A DNA stretch of 16,874 nt from JBNAVY01 sp049700195 (GTDB lineage Bacteria; Bacillota; Thermoanaerobacteria; Thermoanaerobacterales; Thermoanaerobacteraceae): assembly GCA_049700195.1 (NCBI GenBank), contig JBNAVY010000042.1:1-16874 (forward strand). The letters are read 5' to 3'. Position 1 is the first letter of the stretch. Each line of letters opens with the position of its first letter. The notes under the pieces were generated by a model that saw nothing but the letters and a program-made list of their open reading frames with translations, ran no database searches and was not told the origin of the DNA. Positions 12,980-16,874 of this stretch are shown in pieces. A program made the translations under genes and the position numbers.

Positions 12980-15012
12980 GGAAAATTATTTAACCTATTT
13001 TTATACCAGTTTAAAAATTGTTTACCATCATAAGTTAATTGACTTCCTTTTCTCCCCACAGATGAAATTATCAATTTTAGTGTATTAAGCGTATTTAAAA
13101 CAGACCTTATTTCACCTTCCGTAGAATAAATATCCTCATCACTTAAATACTTTAATATAGAGTTTCTTCCAATACCTTTTGAGTTTTTATTGTTGTTTTG
13201 TATGATTTCAAGTATTTTTAATGCTTTTTCTATGTTTGTTGATTTTTTTAAATTGTTAAGTAATAACTCAAAATCAATTTTATTATTTAAAATATAAGAT
13301 GGTAAATTTTCTGGTTTTACAATTGTATTACTCATTAATTCTAAATATAATGCAGTATTTTGGAGTTCTCTTACATTACCTGGCCAGTCATAATTTAAAA
13401 GTAAGTTTTTGGCTTCATCTGTAAAAATGAGTTTTTTGCTTTTATCAATTAAAGTCTCGAGAAGAAGCATTATATCTTCTTTTCTATTTCTTAAAGGTGG
13501 CACATAAATTGGAAGGACATTTAATCTATAATATAAATCATCTCGAAATTTACCTTTTTGAACCATTTCAAAAAGGTTTTTATTTGTTGCCCCAATTATT
13601 CTTATATTTACGTTAATTACTTTTGGCGAGCCTATTCGCATTACTTGCCTTTCTTGTATAACTCTAAGTAGCCTAGCTTGCAAAGATAAAGGCATATCTC
13701 CTATTTCATCCAGGAAGATGGTCCCATTATGCGCTTGTTCAAAAAGGCCGGCTTTTCCTTCTTTAAGTGCTCCAGTAAATGAACCTCCTTCGTACCCGAA
13801 AAGCTCGCTTTCCAAAAGACTCTCAGGTAATGCAGCACAGTTTATAGCTATAAAGGGCTGGTTTTGCCTTTTTGATGCATTATGGATTGATTGTGCAATA
13901 AGTTCTTTGCCTGTACCACTTTCGCCTGTAATTAAAACTGTTAAATCAGAATTTGCTATTTTTTTAGCTAAAGTTATACACTCCTTCATATTTGCTGATT
14001 TAGTTGTTATATCATAAAAAGTGTATCGGGCAATTTGACCTTTTTCAGCTAATTTTTTACTTAAGTTTTGTTCTAGTTGCTTAATGTAAGTTACTTCTTG
14101 AAAGTTAAACAGATACCCAGTTTTTTCTCCCATGTACTCTGTAATAGTTTTTTTAACATTTATAAATTTGTTTTGATATTCTAAAAGTTCGTCTTTTAAT
14201 GGAGTTTTTTTAAGAAAGTCTATAACATCTTTTTTGAAAATTTTTTCTATAGAAATTCCTGTTATGTTGTTGCTGATTTTAAACATATTTGTAAAAGTTT
14301 TATTATATAATTCTATAATATTATCATTATTGATCAGGAGGATACCATCATTTGATAAATTTAAAATTGTATCTAATTGTTCATTTTTTATTATAATTTC
14401 TTTATATTGATTTTTTATGCCTCTATCAATTGGAATTATGGAATCAGAATATTTAAACAATCTTTTGTTTATTTCTTTATTTGTTATATTTAACATATTA
14501 ATAATTTTTACAAAAGTAGAGATATCAATACACCTGTTACCAATATCTATTATTTTTTCAATATATGTTGGTACACGTTTTTTTTCACCAGGAGTAATTG
14601 CTATTTTAATTTGTCTATATTCTTTATTAGGATTGTAAGGAATTAATTTTATGTGATTTATTCCAAGTTGATATAGTAATGAGACTGTTTCTAGAGTAGT
14701 TTCAAAATTGTCATTTACAACAAGGACATTAGTGTTTTTAGGAATAGATAATAGGGTGTTTATTTGAGCTTCTTTAATTGTTCTTTCTATTACTATTATT
14801 TTTTTACTGTCATTTACATAGTTTTGAATTTCTAAAGCACGCTGTTTTATCATTACAAGAATCAAATCATCGTTTATTATATCGTCCTTTTTTAAGTTTT
14901 TAAAATAATAATTATTAATATTAATATAATTTTCAAATATTTCTTTTAAATTTTGAGTTAAAAAATCTCCCAAATCAGAGTGCCCATCTGTCACAACAGC
15001 AATACTTTTCAT
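12973..15012 (-). CDS. Sigma-54-dependent transcriptional activator with PAS and AAA+ domains
   Basis: It is a bacterial enhancer-binding protein, 679 residues from the ATG at 15012, which is preceded by GGTGA; the GTG four codons upstream lies within that site. Residues 1 to about 190 form an alpha/beta sensor region, not a standard response-regulator receiver. A PAS domain lies around 210-310. The AAA+ domain holds Walker A GESGTGKE (about 362-369), the sigma-54 contact loop GSFTGA in place of GAFTGA (about 410-415), Walker B TIFLDEIGD (about 430-438), and RDDLYYRLNV. PGNVREL is at about 542-548. The C-terminus (about 600-679) does not look like the usual Fis-type helix-turn-helix. The pattern resembles a winged helix: SILKYLSDEDIYSTEGEIRS, then LIISSVGRKGSQ. 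It sits between two sigma-54 promoters and most likely activates both. Confidence 0.92.
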   Translation of the reverse strand: MKSIAVVTDGHSDLGDFLTQNLKEIFENYININNYYFKNLKKDDIINDDLILVMIKQRALEIQNYVNDSKKIIVIERTIKEAQINTLLSIPKNTNVLVVNDNFETTLETVSLLYQLGINHIKLIPYNPNKEYRQIKIAITPGEKKRVPTYIEKIIDIGNRCIDISTFVKIINMLNITNKEINKRLFKYSDSIIPIDRGIKNQYKEIIIKNEQLDTILNLSNDGILLINNDNIIELYNKTFTNMFKISNNITGISIEKIFKKDVIDFLKKTPLKDELLEYQNKFINVKKTITEYMGEKTGYLFNFQEVTYIKQLEQNLSKKLAEKGQIARYTFYDITTKSANMKECITLAKKIANSDLTVLITGESGTGKELIAQSIHNASKRQNQPFIAINCAALPESLLESELFGYEGGSFTGALKEGKAGLFEQAHNGTIFLDEIGDMPLSLQARLLRVIQERQVMRIGSPKVINVNIRIIGATNKNLFEMVQKGKFRDDLYYRLNVLPIYVPPLRNRKEDIMLLLETLIDKSKKLIFTDEAKNLLLNYDWPGNVRELQNTALYLELMSNTIVKPENLPSYILNNKIDFELLLNNLKKSTNIEKALKILEIIQNNNKNSKGIGRNSILKYLSDEDIYSTEGEIRSVLNTLNTLKLIISSVGRKGSQLTYDGKQFLNWYKNRLNNFPK

Positions 15013-15051
15013 AAGTTTCACCAATCCTATTTAACCTATTAATATTCTAAA

Positions 15052-15080
15052 ATTATAATATTTTAACACTATTTTGTCAA
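15052..15080 (-). promoter_or_regulatory. Consensus sigma-70 promoter of the activator gene
   Basis: On the minus strand TTGACA (15075-15080), a 17-bp spacer and TATAAT (15052-15057) match consensus perfectly, 40 bp before the activator's ATG. The -35 box touches the AATAACTG motif shared with the other sigma-54 promoter region (15079-15086), so the activator could repress its own gene when bound. Confidence 0.82.
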
Positions 15081-15099
15081 TAACTGCACATATGAGAAA

Positions 15100-15115
15100 T
15101 GGCATGAATTTTGCA
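15100..15115 (+). promoter_or_regulatory. Sigma-54 promoter of the M20 peptidase gene
   Basis: TGGCATGAATTTTGCA matches the -24/-12 consensus in all but one position and is identical to the other sigma-54 promoter at 14 of 16 bases. It ends 27 bp before the ATG, the same distance as in the hydrolase-permease unit. Confidence 0.88.
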
Positions 15116-15142
15116 AATATACAATAATTGGAGGTGTTTTTA

Positions 15143-16204
15143 ATGGATACTAAAAAATTATTAATGGATTTGATTAAAATTAAAAGTAATACAAGAGAAA
15201 ATGCTAATAATGCAATAAAGTTCTGCTATAATTATTTAGATAGCAATGGAGTTAAAGGAAATATAATAGGAAATAACGGATATTATAGTCTTGTCTGTGA
15301 AATTGGAGATGGACCTAAAAAAATTATATTTAATGGACATTTAGATGTTGTAAATGGAGATGAAGAACAATTTGATCCTTATGAAAAAGATAAAAAAATC
15401 TATGGAAGAGGATCTGCAGATATGAAAGCAGGTGTTGCTGCAATGATAGATACAATTATTGAACTTAAAAATAAGAACGTTACAAACAAAGTCCAGCTTC
15501 AATTAGTTAGTGATGAAGAAACTGGTGGATATAACTGTTCAAAATATCTATCAGAAAATGGGTATATAGGAGATTTTGTTATATGTGGTGAGCCAACTAA
15601 TCTTGGTATTGGAGTACAGGCAAAGGGCATTTTACAAATAGATATAAATGTGTATGGTAAATCTGCTCACAGTAGTAGGCCTTGGGAAGGGGATAATGCA
15701 ATTTTAAATGCTTATAAAATATACAATAAAATACTAAAACAACCCTTTTCACATGAAAGCTCTGAACTTTATGAATCACCGTCAATTAACCTTTCTAAAA
15801 TTGAAGGTGGAGATATTTACAATAAGGTTCCTGATTTTTGTAAAATGAGTCTGGATATAAGGTTTTTACCAAATCAGGATTATACAAAAATTTTAGAACA
15901 AATTAAAAAAGTTGCAGGCGATGAAATAACAATACATGCATATGGAGATCCTGTTGTTACGAAACCAGACGATAATTATGTTAAAAAGCTTGCTGAAATT
16001 ACAGAAAAATACATAAATAAAAAAACACCTATTTTTGGACAACATGGTTCTGCTGATACTAAGTATTATTCTAAATTAGGTATACCATCTGTAGAATTTG
16101 GCCCTATAGGTGCAAATTGGCATGGCAAAAATGAATATGTTGAAATAGACTCTATAGAAATTTACAAAAATATATTAAAAGACTTTGTATATAACTTAAA
16201 ATAG
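15143..16204 (+). CDS. M20 family peptidase/deacylase (ArgE/DapE-like)
   Basis: M20 enzymes are cytosolic di-zinc hydrolases that cleave dipeptides or N-acyl amino acids. The ligand set is complete in 353 residues: H66 and D68 in GHLDVV, D93 in GRGSADMKAG, E125 (general base) and E126 in SDEETGG, E150 in GEPTN, and H327 in NWHGKNE. The dimerisation lid lies between, with SAHSSRPWEG (about 174-183) supplying a further substrate histidine. I chose the ATG at 15143, six bases after GGAGGTG, over the upstream TTG at 15128. The sigma-54 promoter ties it to the hydrolase-permease unit across the activator gene, suggesting a joint role in breaking down peptide-linked or acylated amino acids. It is not assigned to ArgE, DapE or a carboxypeptidase. 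Confidence 0.9.
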   Translation: MDTKKLLMDLIKIKSNTRENANNAIKFCYNYLDSNGVKGNIIGNNGYYSLVCEIGDGPKKIIFNGHLDVVNGDEEQFDPYEKDKKIYGRGSADMKAGVAAMIDTIIELKNKNVTNKVQLQLVSDEETGGYNCSKYLSENGYIGDFVICGEPTNLGIGVQAKGILQIDINVYGKSAHSSRPWEGDNAILNAYKIYNKILKQPFSHESSELYESPSINLSKIEGGDIYNKVPDFCKMSLDIRFLPNQDYTKILEQIKKVAGDEITIHAYGDPVVTKPDDNYVKKLAEITEKYINKKTPIFGQHGSADTKYYSKLGIPSVEFGPIGANWHGKNEYVEIDSIEIYKNILKDFVYNLK

Positions 16205-16240
16205 ATGTAAAAGAACAAGAAGAATAATAAAACTTTTTAA

Positions 16241-16874
16241 TTAAAAATCAAAACTAATTAAGTTATTTTCTATACAGAAATTTAAATCTAAAATTCTTCT
16301 TGTTCCTTTAAAATCTACTTCTATAATAGTTTGTGAAAATTCTTCTTTAATTGATATAATAGCCCCTTTCCCAAAAGTTTTATGATTTAAAATTAAACCT
16401 TCAGAAATACTGTATGTGTTATTTTTGTCCATTATTTTAATAACTTCATCAATAAAAATAGATCTGGCCTCAATAAGCCCAATTTTATGTTGAGGAAAAA
16501 TTAAATAAATGTGTTCTCTAGCTCTGGTCATACCCACATAAAAAAGTCTTCTTTCTTCTTCAAGAAGTTCAAGGTTTTTACCTTTTTTATAAGAATCAAG
16601 AGCTTGTTGTCCAGGTATTTCTGACATATATAAATCTAACATTATAACACAATCAAATTCTAATCCTTTGGAAGAATGCAAAGTGGTCAGTTTTATATTT
16701 TTATATTTGCTGCCAAATTTGCCTGCTTTAAATAAAGATTCAAGATAATTAAGTCTTTGTATAAAATCAGCAATAGTATTGTATTTATAAGATAAATTTT
16801 TTAAAATACCAAATAAGTTAGGTTATCAATTTTATTAAAATCTATAAACATTATTAAAAACTTTAATAAAATTG
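16241..16874 (-). pseudogene. UvrD/PcrA-type helicase, C-terminal part, probably frameshifted, runs off the window
   Basis: The reading frame from 16822 down to the stop at 16241 encodes the last helicase motifs of a superfamily 1 DNA helicase. Motif V is LTTLHSSKGLEFDCVIM and motif VI is EEERRLFYVGMTRAREHIYL. A small C-terminal domain follows with ILNHKTFGKGAIISI, similar to the Tudor-like tail of PcrA. Upstream, a stop codon at 16823-16825 breaks this frame inside the helicase domain. A neighbouring frame stays open to the window edge and reads FNKIDNL, which could be the continuation, so a one- or two-base frameshift around 16815-16830 is likely. The ATP-binding motifs lie outside the window. 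The gene converges with the M20 peptidase, with 36 bp between stops and no clear terminator. Confidence 0.65.

Noticed and set aside
13718..14017. 99-residue plus-strand frame inside the sigma-54 activator
   Set aside because: It lies antisense to the most conserved AAA+ motifs, which fully explain the sequence.
16234..16247. TTTTTAATTAAAAA palindrome between the M20 peptidase and helicase ends
   Set aside because: It consists only of A and T over 14 bp and is too weak to call a terminator in such AT-rich DNA.

Overview
The window is AT-rich DNA with strong AGGAGG-type ribosome binding sites, near-consensus sigma-70 promoters and U-tailed terminators. Together with the protein families present, this points to a low-GC Firmicute, probably of the class Clostridia. 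I cannot name the species.

Positions 1-1695 are the right end of an integrated mobile element. They hold the remnant of an IS200/IS605-type iscB gene (frameshifted, only the third RuvC motif and the C-terminus left) with its right-end hairpin. Next comes a two-gene operon of paralogous unknown small proteins with its own promoter, leader hairpin, intercistronic hairpin and terminator. An array of 11-bp and 10-bp repeats follows, and then a 43-bp copy of the 3' half of tRNA-Arg(ACG) including CCA. That copy is the classic footprint of a tyrosine-recombinase element inserted in a tRNA gene. The intact tRNA and integrase should lie to the left, outside the window.

Positions 1696-9452 are chromosomal plus-strand genes: a YitT-family membrane protein, an MFS transporter, then a glutamate-dependent acid-resistance set. 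That set is glutamate decarboxylase gadB, a GadC-like glutamate/GABA antiporter and a YflT-like glycine-rich stress protein, behind a perfect TTGACA-N17-TATAAT promoter. A half-length TauE/SafE remnant follows, then an msrA-dedA pair behind an extended -10 promoter. The dedA gene converges with a minus-strand MFS gene. Their stop codons meet at the centre of a perfect 54-bp palindrome that acts as a two-way terminator and gives both proteins the same last eight residues.

Positions 10844-16204 look like one sigma-54 regulon built around an enhancer-binding activator. On the minus strand are a class I amidotransferase-like gamma-glutamyl-GABA hydrolase and an APC amino acid permease. On the plus strand, on the far side of the activator gene, is an M20 peptidase. 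Both flanking units have a near-consensus -24/-12 promoter, and both promoters sit exactly 27 bp before the ATG. The likely job is uptake and hydrolysis of amidated or peptide-linked amino acids under control of the activator, whose C-terminus is not the usual Fis-type helix-turn-helix. The right edge holds the broken C-terminal part of a UvrD/PcrA-type helicase.
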